Shown here: piece by piece, positions 8,930-18,455 of the stretch
Layout of the letters: each line of letters starts with the position of its first letter
Position numbering within the stretch: the first letter of the stretch is position 1
Assembly: GCF_043290135.1 (NCBI RefSeq)
Contig: NC_134707.1
Location: 133,860,319 to 133,924,318, forward strand
Reading direction: 5' to 3'
Source of the DNA: Rhipicephalus microplus
Lineage: Eukaryota > Arthropoda > Arachnida > Ixodida > Ixodidae
Length of the DNA stretch: 64,000 nucleotides
Notes under the pieces: model-generated
Told to the model about the DNA's origin: nothing
The model's input: the letters and a program-made list of their open reading frames with translations, nothing else
The model's database searches: none
Position numbers and translations under genes: made by a program

Positions 8930-9287
8930 GCAGTTTCCTTCCAAAGCGCGAACTCTTATCGAACATTCTTTTGTCTTCCGGAAACAATATACTGGTACTA
9001 ACTGAAACTTAGCTCAACTACAACGTTTCGGACGCTGAAATTCTGACTGACTTACCTGAATTCCGCGTGTATCGTAGTGACCGAAAGTGTACTCGAGGGG
9101 GTGTTCTGGTCGCAATTCACCAAGGTATATTATGTTCCGTTGTACACGTCGCATTCAACATTAAATTATTATGGCTCATTGGTCACGCTCCTTTCCTAAC
9201 AGTACTTCTTGGCATTTGTTATAGGCCACCGCATACTAATCCAGACTTCTGTAGGCACCTAAACAATAGCCTAAGGCAACTTGTTGC
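8930..9287 (+). pseudogene. LINE A endonuclease, N-terminal part
   Basis: The frame 9067-9287 carries YRSDRKCTRGGVLVAI and LLGICYRPPHTNPDF, the GGGV(A/L)I and YRPP blocks of APE-type LINE endonucleases. The upstream part is broken by stops. The domain nicks target DNA for target-primed reverse transcription. It is cut off at about 9287 by an antisense LINE fragment and continues at about 10086. Confidence 0.75.
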
Positions 9288-10085
9288 CACTTGTCTTGTC
9301 TTGTCTCCTAGGAGATCTTGGCTCATACCCACATGGAAGATTGGCCACACTGTACCTCATAATAAATCATTTTTACAACGCTTGCTAAAAGAAAAATAAA
9401 GAGAAATTAGATAGGAACAATAATATTGTTCCTTTGAAAAACGTGCAAAATTGCAGAAGAATGCGATATTTCAGAATATGTAAAACAAACTAACAAGAAT
9501 GAGGAAGGGGGAGAAAGAATTGGATATATCTGGCAGTACCACTAGCAGCGTATCCTTCCGGTTGCCTGAATGAATTTATGTAGCGCTGACAGAATAGCAC
9601 TGCGGCCCACACCCAGCTGACTGGCTCCAAACGATAATAGGGTGGATGTATTGACTGGCAATCCGAGCATACCAATCAGTCTTTCAAGAATTATTCGGCG
9701 CAGTGAAGCGAAGCGGCGGCATGTGAGAAGAAAAAGATCTATTGTTTCCGGTTCATTGCAAACTACACATAGGTTAGTTAATAAAATCCTGATTTGTTGA
9801 GATAAAAATTTAACAGAGGAACTCTACAGCGAAAGCTTGTGAGGGTCACCTCACATTGACGGGAAAGGCATTTTGCGGTGTTCCATGTGAATTGCAAGTG
9901 CCGAAATTCTTCAGATTGTAGAAGTGACGTTTCGTTGATTTTTAAGATTAACAGGCGTTTGATTCGTTCGGCAGTAATAAAAGAAAACTGTGAAGCTTCT
10001 AGCACCACCGGGAAATTTAAAGATGCCGAAGCGAGCGAATGAGCAATTTCATTTAGTTCAATTCCACTTACCCCAATGCTCGCAT
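9288..10085 (-). mobile_element. 5'-truncated I-like LINE fragment inside LINE A
   Basis: The left edge on the minus strand is a GACAA-repeat tail preceded by a 3'-terminal motif (GGCCAATCTTCC..GTGGGTATGAGCC) also seen, diverged, at 21490-21545. The frame 10128-9778 starts in LINE A sequence but then shows ELNEIAHSLASASLNFP, the GNExAD end of a LINE RNase H domain, and a post-RNase H region. The insert disrupts the LINE A endonuclease between its YRPP block and its LFGDFN block. Boundaries are good to about 10 bp. Confidence 0.75.
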
Positions 10086-10620
10086 CCTTCTCTTTGGTGA
10101 CTTCAATTACCCGAACATTAAATGGCATAGCCTAGGCATTTCCTCATTATTATGTCATGCAGAAGCTAAAAACTTTATTGACATGTGTTTAAATTTTAAC
10201 CTGACCAAGGCAAGCCTGACCAAGTCAGGCTTTTACATAGCCTTTAGTCGTGTCCCCCAAGGCAATCTTGTTGAATTTCGCCTTGAATAAAAGCAAACCA
10301 AACCAAACCTGAGTCAGTTAGTCTCGAAACCAACACGCGTTACGCAAAAAACAGCAAACATCCTAGACCTCTTACTAACTAACAGTCCTGAGAACCTTTC
10401 ATCTATCAGTTATTTCCCAGAAATCAGCGACCATAAAATTATACATGCCCTATTCTCATTCAGTTCCGCTCCAAAGTACACATCCGCAAAAACAATAAGC
10501 CTTCACGACCGGGCAAACTACGGTGCAATAACTGAAGACCTTAGTACCTTTTTTTCTCAGTGCAAATCAGTGTTTCCCACTTGCACAGTACATGAAAACT
10601 GCTCAATATTCAAAAATAAA
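10086..10620 (+). pseudogene. LINE A endonuclease, C-terminal part
   Basis: Resumes with LLFGDFNYPNIKW (the catalytic GDFN block) and, after the small insert at 10205-10305, LVSKPTR...ILDLLLTNSPE and a SDHKII block, all standard APE endonuclease motifs. It ends in stops near 10620. Confidence 0.8.
10205..10305 (+). mobile_element. Short LINE 3'-tail insert with 7-bp duplication
   Basis: About 101 bp ending in GAATAAAAGC(AAACC)n, flanked by AACCTGA at 10198-10204 and 10306-10312. Removing it restores the endonuclease motif around LVSKPTR. It is an extremely 5'-truncated LINE copy or a related non-autonomous element. Confidence 0.7.
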
Positions 10621-12770
10621 TGAAGTGTGCTCACTAACATGTTAATTCCGAGGTTTACCTTTCATACTAATCACAATAAGCCATGGTTTTCTGTACGTTT
10701 AAAACGGCTGGAAAATAAAAAAGAAACGGCTGTTTCGCTCTGGCTAACGCCGTGACACCAGGAGTGACTGTGATAAATACTTCGAAGTTGAAAAATCTTA
10801 TCTAGTTGAGATACGGAACGCCAAGCGTACATTTTATCATGCTGACTTACCAAAGCTACTAACCAGCAACCCCAGGAAATATTGGCAACTTTTAAATCCA
10901 AAGCAGACTCACGACATCACACTGACACGACGTGCACGAACCAGTGACATACCATGAATGTGGGGAAATATTTAACACCGCATTCGCATCTGTCTTTACT
11001 CAAGAACTTGACGCACCTTCACAGTCACGATCAGGTAACATCGAAGCATTCATGTCAACTATGTCGTTTTTCGAAGAAGTCATTACGTCTGTAATCGATA
11101 ACATGAAGCTTTTATCATCTGCCGGTATGAACTCAATTAATTCTAAGCCACTGAAGAATGGTAAATGAATGTGTGCCGGCTATTCATCTTTAATTTTTTC
11201 ACAGTAACTCGCCTCAGGAATCATTCGAGATGACTAGAAAACGGGGAAGGTCGTTCCAGTGTACAAATCAGGTAACAGAGACTCACCCTTGAACTGCCGC
11301 CCCATTTCATTAATTAGTGTACCCTGTGAAATCATGGAACACGTTAGTTACTCTCAAATCGCAAGTTTCTTGGACTCATGTATCTTTTTTTCATCAATCA
11401 CAACACGAACTTCGTAAAGGTCTCTCCTGCGAAACACAATTAGCACTCCTTCTTCACGATTTGCACACTAACCAGGACCGTAACATGCAGACTGAATGTA
11501 ATTTTTCTAGACTATGCGAAAGCTTTCGATAAAGTTCCTCACCGCTGCCTTTTGCTAAAACTTTCACACCTGCACCTAGACCCTAACATTCTTCGTTGGA
11601 TTGAAAAGTTTCTCACTAACCGTTCTCAGTCAGTCTTTGGTAAAGGTCACCTATCTAACTCTCTCCCAGTCACATCAGGCGTTCCCCAAGGATCTGTCCT
11701 TGGTCCCCTTCTATTCCTAGTATATATTAACGACTTGCCCGATCATGTATCCTGCAGCATTCGCATGTTCGTAGACGACTGTGTTATTTATCACACTATC
11801 AGTAACCAGCATGATGAGCTGTATCTCCAAACCAATCTTAACAACGTGCTTAGCTGGTGTAACACATGGTTAATGACCCTTAATCCTTCTAAGTGTAATC
11901 TTGTGTCTTTTTCCCGTCGCCACAGCCCATATCGCTTGCATTATTCTATCCTTACCACCGCAATTGAATCAGTACCATCTTATAAATATCTTGAAAAAAC
12001 CCTTGTCTTATAACTTATTGTGGCGTACCCATATCGCTAATGTAGTTTCAGCACCTAATAAAGTACTTGGTTTTCTCAAACGCCATCTCCGCCAAGCCCC
12101 CCTACATGTAAAATTACTTGCGTACAAATTTTTAATCAGACTGAAATTAGAACATGCATCTGCTATATGGAGCCCACATCAAGCGTATTTAATCAAAGCA
12201 TTAGAAGCGGTAAAAAACCCGGCTGCAGCGGCTGCATTTCTGATGGAGGCGGAAATGTTGTAGGCCCGTGTACTCAGATTCAGGTGCACGTTAAAGAACC
12301 CCAGGTGGTCGAAAATTCTGGAGCCCTCCACTACGGCGTCTCTCATAATCATATGGTGGTTTTGGGACGTTAAACCCTACATATCAATCAATCAAATCAG
12401 CGGTAAAAAACCGTGCTGTGAGATTGATTCACTCATCTTACTCATACGATATCAGTAATTCATCTTTGAAAGTGAAATCTGGACTACCACCCCTTTTTTG
12501 CGCCGCCGCACGGCAACTCTCATGCTTTATAACGAATTATTTCATTCTTCCCTCAATCAACCACCTTATATAGCAGACGCAGCACGCATATTTCATAGAA
12601 CCAGTCATCCATTTCAGGTTTCTCGCCCATCATCGCGCACCATTGCTTTTTCTGCCTCGTTCTTTTTTCAAGCAGCCACGGACTGGAACGGCCTTCCCCG
12701 GGACATCGCCAACATCGCCTCATCATCTGCCTTTCAAGACCGTATTATTGATCATCTTCAATGCTAAAAC
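10621..12770 (+). pseudogene. LINE A reverse transcriptase region
   Basis: Pieces in several frames: 10932-11168 (linker, FNTAFASVFT), 11317-11532, 11552-12013 (SGVPQGSVLGPLLFLVYINDLP, then FVDD where FADD is usual, then LNPSKC), 12040-12205 ([31 protein letters not shown]), and after the SINE 12413-12770 with WNGLPRDIA. The first residue of the catalytic pair context is changed (A to V) but both Asp are present. Multiple frameshifts make it inactive. Confidence 0.85.
12220..12398 (+). mobile_element. 5'-truncated Ruka-type SINE in LINE A
   Basis: Starts inside the region after the B box (CGGCTGCAGCGGCTGC) and keeps the SINE body (GGAGGCGGAAATGTTGTAGG...GGGACGTTAAACCC) and an ATCAATCAA tail. 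It is flanked by a perfect 14-bp duplication AGCGGTAAAAAACC (12206-12219, 12399-12412), proof of LINE-type insertion. The pol III head is missing. Confidence 0.93.
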
Positions 12771-12878
12771 AACTTTTACTGCTTATTGTTAACCTAAACA
12801 AAACCCCACCCCTTATGTAATGCCCCTCCTAGAAAGGGGACCTTTAAGGTAATACACTGAACTGAACTGAACTGAACA

Positions 12879-13450
12879 AAAACCATCGGGACCAGGGAAT
12901 TCTGTGCTATTATGGCACGCTCGCAGAATTAGTGGGACACTCATTTCAGGTACGTGTATCCGACCATTCTCAAGTTGCAGTTGTTCTGTGCCTTCCCAAA
13001 GCGTCGCCACTATTATGATCTCGCAGTTTGTGTCTTTGAATAAGAATGAAAGCTTCAGCGAGTTGGTATGCATTCAACTAAATGGAACAGTGCACATGAG
13101 ATCACGACAAATAATCGCCTGTCTGTGTTCTTTGTTTTTTCGTAGTCCTCTCGTGTGCGCTGTTCCACCAAGAAGATTGTGTCTTTTGGTACATGCAATC
13201 TTGAAAACGGATCAGCCTATCGATGCTCAAGTCTCGGGCATAGCGTAACTTGAAAACTGTATTACAGGATCTCACTCATATATTCAGCGAGCCCTTCTTT
13301 TGGCTAATCCAGCTGAAGAAGGTGTGTCAGATTATGGTTGTCAGTGACAAGCTTGAAATTTCGGCCTTCGAGGTAATCTTTGCAGTATCTTAGGTTCCTC
13401 ATATGAAACGTGAAGTCTGAATCCGAAAGACAAGCGTTTCTGTCACAGGC
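12879..13450 (-). pseudogene. Second Gypsy relic (RNase H to integrase zinc region)
   Basis: On the minus strand around 13400-13280 one reads CKDYLEGRNFKLVTDNH, an RNase H block. Further along (13073-12890) GRIHVPEMSVPLILRACHNSTE resembles the start of a Gypsy integrase zinc domain (H...H). The order fits pol. It is broken by stops and ends where the LINE A tail begins. Confidence 0.5.
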
Positions 13451-14206
13451 GTATTCTTATTACTCAACCCATGCAACATCACTAGAATAAATGCCATCAA
13501 ATTATACTGGCGCAATTTTGGATTGACTTCTACAGCAGGTTGCTAAGATACGGAAAAGAAGTTATTGGCGTTGAAGTGTAGGCTTTGGATTTCAACAAGT
13601 TGCAACAATGTGTCTGCCACATTCGGCGTTGACGAAAACGCGTTTGAGGTGATGATAAAAGCACCTGTGAAAATCTTTACTATTCAGACAACTAAGCCTC
13701 ATAAGATTCATATTATTGGTCACGGCACCTTTGGCTATGAGAATGTTCGTTGGAGCGTTGGCATGAGCAGCAATAGCTTCTAGCAGAGTTGTGGTTGTTG
13801 CCTGCTGTGGCGTCGACATGAAGTTTTCGCCGTATAGTTTGTAGTCCGTGACGATAGGTTGGCCGTCTCGCTGTACCACATTGAAGGTGTCCTACAACTT
13901 GTCCTCTTCTCGGCTGTGCCAGCTGTAAATGTCTATGAAAACAGAGTGCCTTCATTAGTTTATTCAAGCTGCATGATTGCCATATCTTCTTTTTACTTCT
14001 TCCTTCTCGTCGCAGCTCTTGCTGACAGCCGCTGACGCCGAAGCATCACATGGTGGGTGCTCCGTTTGCTAGGGACGCGAGCGCCCACAGCTGTCACTAC
14101 GGGAAAGGGCTGTGGACACATTCTGACGTACACTTAATGTAACGCGACTAAGAAATGCGTTCGCATTTAAAACTAAGGACCATCTACCTGAAGGGAACCC
14201 TGATGG
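13451..14206. other. Unassigned, with one unrecognised minus-strand frame
   Basis: The minus strand holds an open frame at 13592-13879 (95 aa, starting in MVQRDGQPIVTDYKLYGENF). Its composition is not low-complexity, but I recognise no family. It could be part of the neighbouring Gypsy relic or a chance frame. Nothing else is visible. Confidence 0.4.
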
Positions 14207-14985
14207 GATGCGAAGCAGCAGCGTTGGGCACGGCATTGACCCGGTTGAAACGGGTGCCGACGCGGATGCTGCAAGAATGATTTAAAGTGAAGCACAGCGC
14301 AGCGTTTATTGGAGTAAACGTTTGTTCGAAACGCAAAGACACGGAAGGCGGGAGGCTTTGAAGGCGCTTGCGATCGGATTTCTTGGCTCGCGTCTCCTCG
14401 GTGCTATCCGCACGCCATCTGTATTCTCGAACGCCATCGGTGTTCATGACTCGCGCTTCGTTGGTGGCACTGGTCTTCCACTGCCGACTCTTGCGTACGG
14501 CTTCACTGGCTCACGCCTAGTCGGTGTCGATGTCACCATTCACGAATGCGATCGACTTCACTAACCATCACAACGCCAGTGAAAGCGGGCAAAGGTACGC
14601 GTGAAATAGCGTGGAGCATGCCGTGACGGCATCCCATCCGTCGGCGTTATCATGCGGCAAGGAGCGGCACGCCGTCCCCATTGTCGACGCCACGAGACTC
14701 TCGACCCACCGTTTCGCAGTTGCTTCTCGCCGGTATATGGAGAGAGGAGGCGCGGGTTAAATGATGCCCACGTGAGGAGTAGGTTCAAGCGTTGCTATTG
14801 GTGGGGAAGGTAAAACAGAGAGAGCTGACACGAGGTGAGTGCATGGCAGGTGAGGGAGAAAGATGTCAGACGCACTGTTAGGAGGGCGTGAGCTACTTGA
14901 CACCGCTCATACACACGCGGTGAGAGGGAGCCATGTGGACGGAAAGACAGCGTTACACAGGCTAGTAAAACAGCTGCTTCGCATC
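14207..14985. repeat. Possible inverted-repeat element
   Basis: GATGCGAAGCAGC at 14207-14219 is repeated in reverse complement at 14973-14985. The 780 bp between is GC-richer than its surroundings, with no convincing ORF. The same 13-mer occurs at 43374-43386. No target-site duplication was identified, so the arms may be internal motifs of a larger repeat. Confidence 0.4.
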
Positions 14986-15524
14986 TAAAAGATTGCTGCA
15001 TTACAGGCAGGACTTCTCGCTCAACCCAGGCCACCCTCGCTGTCAGGCAGTCCAGCCGGCCTTTTCTTGACAGGTGAGGACACGTGTCTCCTTCCTCGCC
15101 CGTATGCGAGGAGAGACCATCACATCATCGACTAACAAAAAACTGTTTTGTGCGTTACCTTAAGCACACACATGGAAGGTTTGCCTTGTGAAAAACGCAC
15201 AGATGCTACAAATAGCTGCAGCTACTAATGTTCCTATGTAATGACAAAGAGTGATATTTGTATACTGTGGCGGAACGGGGGTAACTTGACGAAATACGTT
15301 AAACAAAAGGTGACAATTTGCGATTCGAGTGCTAATTCCTTCAAAAAGGAAAGAAGGGCAAATTATAGCGTTTTTGTTTCACACAATATCAGTAAAACCG
15401 AAGAGACATTGATGCAAAAGCAAGTAGAGGTGATGGTACTAGAAGCAACCATATTGTCTTGACGGTTTCAAGTAGTATCTGAAAGATAATTGTCTAGATC
15501 ATAGTATTATCACGTGTATGTGGC
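14986..15524. other. Unassigned sequence
   Basis: No gene or repeat motif was recognised. The short open frame 15241-15462 lacks any known motif. Confidence 0.4.
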
Positions 15525-15531
15525 GTATATA

Positions 15532-15624
<93 letters not shown>
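15525..15624. repeat. (AT)n microsatellite
   Basis: About 50 near-perfect AT dinucleotides with one TG interruption at the left end. Confidence 0.95.
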
Positions 15625-15627
<3 letters not shown>

Positions 15628-16319
15628 AAATTCGTGAGAGGGATAATCGGCACAGTATTTTCGTTTAGAGAGAATCGGACGCTTTGTGTTAGGCTAGACG
15701 GTGTGGTCCCTGTCAGCGGAATTTCATGTTTTAGTCTAATTTTATTTCTTCACATTTCAGTGACACTTACCACAATAACATTCCCTGTTCTTTTCCTGGC
15801 ACCGTTATCTCTTAGTTTTCCTTATATTGCCTCCAGAAAAGTGCTTTGGCGCGAAGCGTATATTGAAATAGCATATTTTGTTTGAGGCTTCTATTACAGT
15901 GCACTACGGATTGCGTTGTGTAGGTATTTGCAAATTGATCTTATGTAGCTCTGCCAAGCTCCTTTTAGTTGAATCTTGAAAATACTCTGTGTATTTCACC
16001 TCATCTGAAGCATCTGATGGCGTAAATATTTTTCTCATATATTAAACAGTAGCGTATCAATTTTCCATAAGTATTGTAAGCCTGACAACACCTGATTTTG
16101 TGCAATATTACTAGGAATAATAATAATAATAATTGAAATTTAATTAGTGGCCTTTATTTCTATCAACGATAAAGGAGGCTGAAGGACGAAGTGACTTGAA
16201 ACGCAAGCAACTTGACAGTGGCCGCAATTTGGTTACTACGACGAGAAAACATTTCACTTGGAGAAGCAGAGAACAAGAAGCCTCGCAGGGTGACAAATTG
16301 TCGCTTGCATCAGCTATTT
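15625..16319. other. AT-rich unassigned sequence with (AAT)n
   Basis: It contains an AAT run at 16111-16130 and no recognised gene. Confidence 0.45.
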
Positions 16320-16575
16320 TCGTGCGGTGTGGTGGCGGCTATGGTGAGGGAGTCAGTGCACCGCGTTCAGACCCTCAGTCAGGGCGGCCGCAGCTCGGTG
16401 CCCTCCCAAGGGTCACGCCCCAGAGGGGTGGAACACGCCCCCGTCTCGACAGCGAAACTTTTTCGCGACAGTCCCGAAGCTGCGCGACCCCGGGGCGGGA
16501 ACCACGGGCCATTTCTTGGCGCCGTCGTTGGCGGATGCTTGACGTCTTCGTTGCTTAGCATGGTGAGCAGATAAC
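16320..16575. other. GC-rich, CpG-dense island
   Basis: A sharply bounded GC-rich block in AT-rich DNA, rich in CG, with open frames on both strands (plus 16212-16574; minus 16379-16561) and a good-looking splice donor, ATG|GTGAGC, at 16562/16563. No protein motif was recognised. It could be a promoter/first exon of a host gene or a GC-rich repeat. It lies upstream of and on the same strand as the MyoD exons, but nothing in it links it to them. Confidence 0.35.
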
Positions 16576-17509
16576 GGCACGTTTCGGCGTTCTCGCGATT
16601 CTTCAGAAAAAAATGGGATAACGGGTGGGGCCTAATACGTTAAAGTTTAGATGAAAAACAAAACTCGCTATAGTTGCAAGAACGTGGGCACCAAGTGAAG
16701 GCAGTAACACTTCCTAGCTTACAGCGATATAGGTGACGCTGTAAGCCTAAGAAACGCGACAATGCCTAATAACATTTGGCTTGTTGTCGTAATTAGGCTT
16801 TTTAAGTTTTCGTTCATTCGTCCAACAATTCAAAAATAAAATCAGCTTACCGATGACATTGTATCTGCACCAAAAGTTTTTTCGGCCCTAGAGGACTTTG
16901 TATAAATCAATTTATATATTACTTCAAGTGTGTTTATATTTACATATTTTACACCTTTTTTAATGATATTGTTACAATATATCTTTCGTTGCGATTCTTG
17001 TACAAGCTAGTTCTATGGTTCTCATACGGCTTATTCAAAAAATTTACCGTGCTCTTGTATGTGTAATCATTCCCCTACGATATTGCCCAACTTGGAACCT
17101 GCAGGTATATTTAACAATTAAAATTCAAAATGAACAGGTTAGTAACAAATAAGGTTCACTTACAACCACTTCAGATAAAGTGGGAAATGGCTTTTTACGA
17201 ATCGAGTAGCAAACTTCGATTTCTCGAAGCAACTTCACGTTTCCACGACGTTCGATGAGCAAACAAATATTCAAAATGTAACCATTCTTGCTTTAATACG
17301 AGACTGGTCAGGCGACGGCTGAGAACGTTCACAATTTACAGAAGCTATGTTGTGTCATGCAAACATGATTGGGTGAATGGATTATGTGTACACAGAGCTC
17401 AACTAAACAGTCAGCATTAATATGTGAATGAAGTACGTTTAGGATCTGCTCCTGGAACGGGTTTTAACGTAAGTTCGATAAGGCTTAGGATAGGGAGAGA
17501 ATAAAGATG
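16576..17509. other. AT-rich unassigned sequence
   Basis: No gene, RNA or repeat motif recognised. Confidence 0.5.
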
Positions 17510-17747
17510 AAATAAGTGGTATACTGGCTAAGGTACTCGGCTGCTGACTCGCAGGTGGCGGGAATGAACCCCGGCTGTCGCGGCTGCATTTCCGATGGAG
17601 GGGGAAATGTTGTAGGCCTGTGTGCTCAAATTTGGGTGCACGTTAAAAAACCCGAGGGGATCGAAATTTCTGGAGCCCTCCACTACGGCGTCTCTCATAA
17701 TCTTAGCGTGGTTTTGAGACGTTAAACCACACAAATCAATCAAATAA
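17510..17747 (+). mobile_element. Ruka-type SINE, nearly full length, diverged
   Basis: It has the tRNA-like head (GCTAAGGTACTCGGCTGCTGAC, degenerate B box GGGAATGAACCCC), the SINE body and an ATCAATCAAAT tail. Head mutations suggest it is older than the copy at 26718. Possible short duplication AAATAA, uncertain. Confidence 0.85.
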
Positions 17748-17934
17748 AGGCAGGAAAGTTAACCAAGACTGAGCCCGGTAGACCACCTTGCACTGGGAAA
17801 GGGGCCAAAGGAATTAAAATATAGAACCATAAAATATGTGCTGGAAAAGTATCCAACAGACTAAATTAGCCCAGGTCAGAACAGACATGAAAACAACGTT
17901 TTAAGTTTTTCGAAATATGTATGTTATGACACTG
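17748..17934 (-). mobile_element. 3'-UTR fragment of I-like LINE
   Basis: GGCAGGAAAGTTAACCAAG and the following CCTTGCACTGGGAAAGGG match, with divergence, the 3' UTR of the young I-like LINE at 34520-34580. The left edge touches the SINE tail. Confidence 0.6.
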
Positions 17935-18455
17935 GCACCATCAACTACTCCACGCTTCCGCGAGCCATACGCCTATGGAACAGTAGAGCTAACGATATAG
18001 TCGTGGAAACTATCTCGGTGAAATTCAGGCAATCTCCTAAACGCGCATATCCCCGGCAGACCACATTCTGCCTAACTTATCACACCAAATGATCAGTGAT
18101 TTCATTCTGGTGCATCCGCAGTTTCATGTGCGATGGCTTACATGTTGTAGTCTCCCCCTCTCCCCCCCCCTTTTTTTTGCACCCAAGGTATCCACTGTAT
18201 CACTTGTATCCTTGTTGGTATTTTATCGTGCCTTATATTATACAACCTGTCTTTCACTTTTTCGTGTTACATTTATAGCTGGTTCTTGCATCATTCACCT
18301 TTTATAGAGTTTTGATTGTAGTAACCCTTTGTTTTACATGTCGTGTTCTTGCACAGCAACTTTGATTCTTCGTGTATATTGGTTTATACCTTTGCTGCTG
18401 CCCTAACTAAATCCATGTGGCCAAGTAAAGCATTTGAAATTAAGAAATAAATAAT
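17935..18455 (+). pseudogene. CR1-like LINE tail
   Basis: The plus strand shows NYSTLPRAIRLWNS, the WNxLP-like C-terminus of a CR1-type ORF2, followed by a long T-rich 3' UTR and a terminal AAATAAATAAT tail. It is 5'-truncated. Confidence 0.6.

Larger units (their letters stand above)
7850..12878 (+). mobile_element. CR1-like LINE A, near full length but inactive and nested
   Basis: Order on the plus strand: 5' UTR, ORF1 (7938-8793, broken), endonuclease (about 8930-10620, broken), RT (about 10930-12770, broken), short 3' UTR, and a tail of ACTGA repeats (12852-12878). It is interrupted by an antisense I-like LINE piece (about 9288-10085), a 101-bp LINE tail (10205-10305) and a SINE (12220-12398). 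The start is approximate. The clade call rests on an APE-type endonuclease, the GVPQGSVLGPLLF/F(A)DD motifs and a microsatellite tail. Confidence 0.8.

Noticed and set aside
16212..16574. First coding exon of MyoD
   Set aside because: The splice phase would be compatible and the strand is right, but the translation shows none of the N-terminal motifs of myogenic factors.
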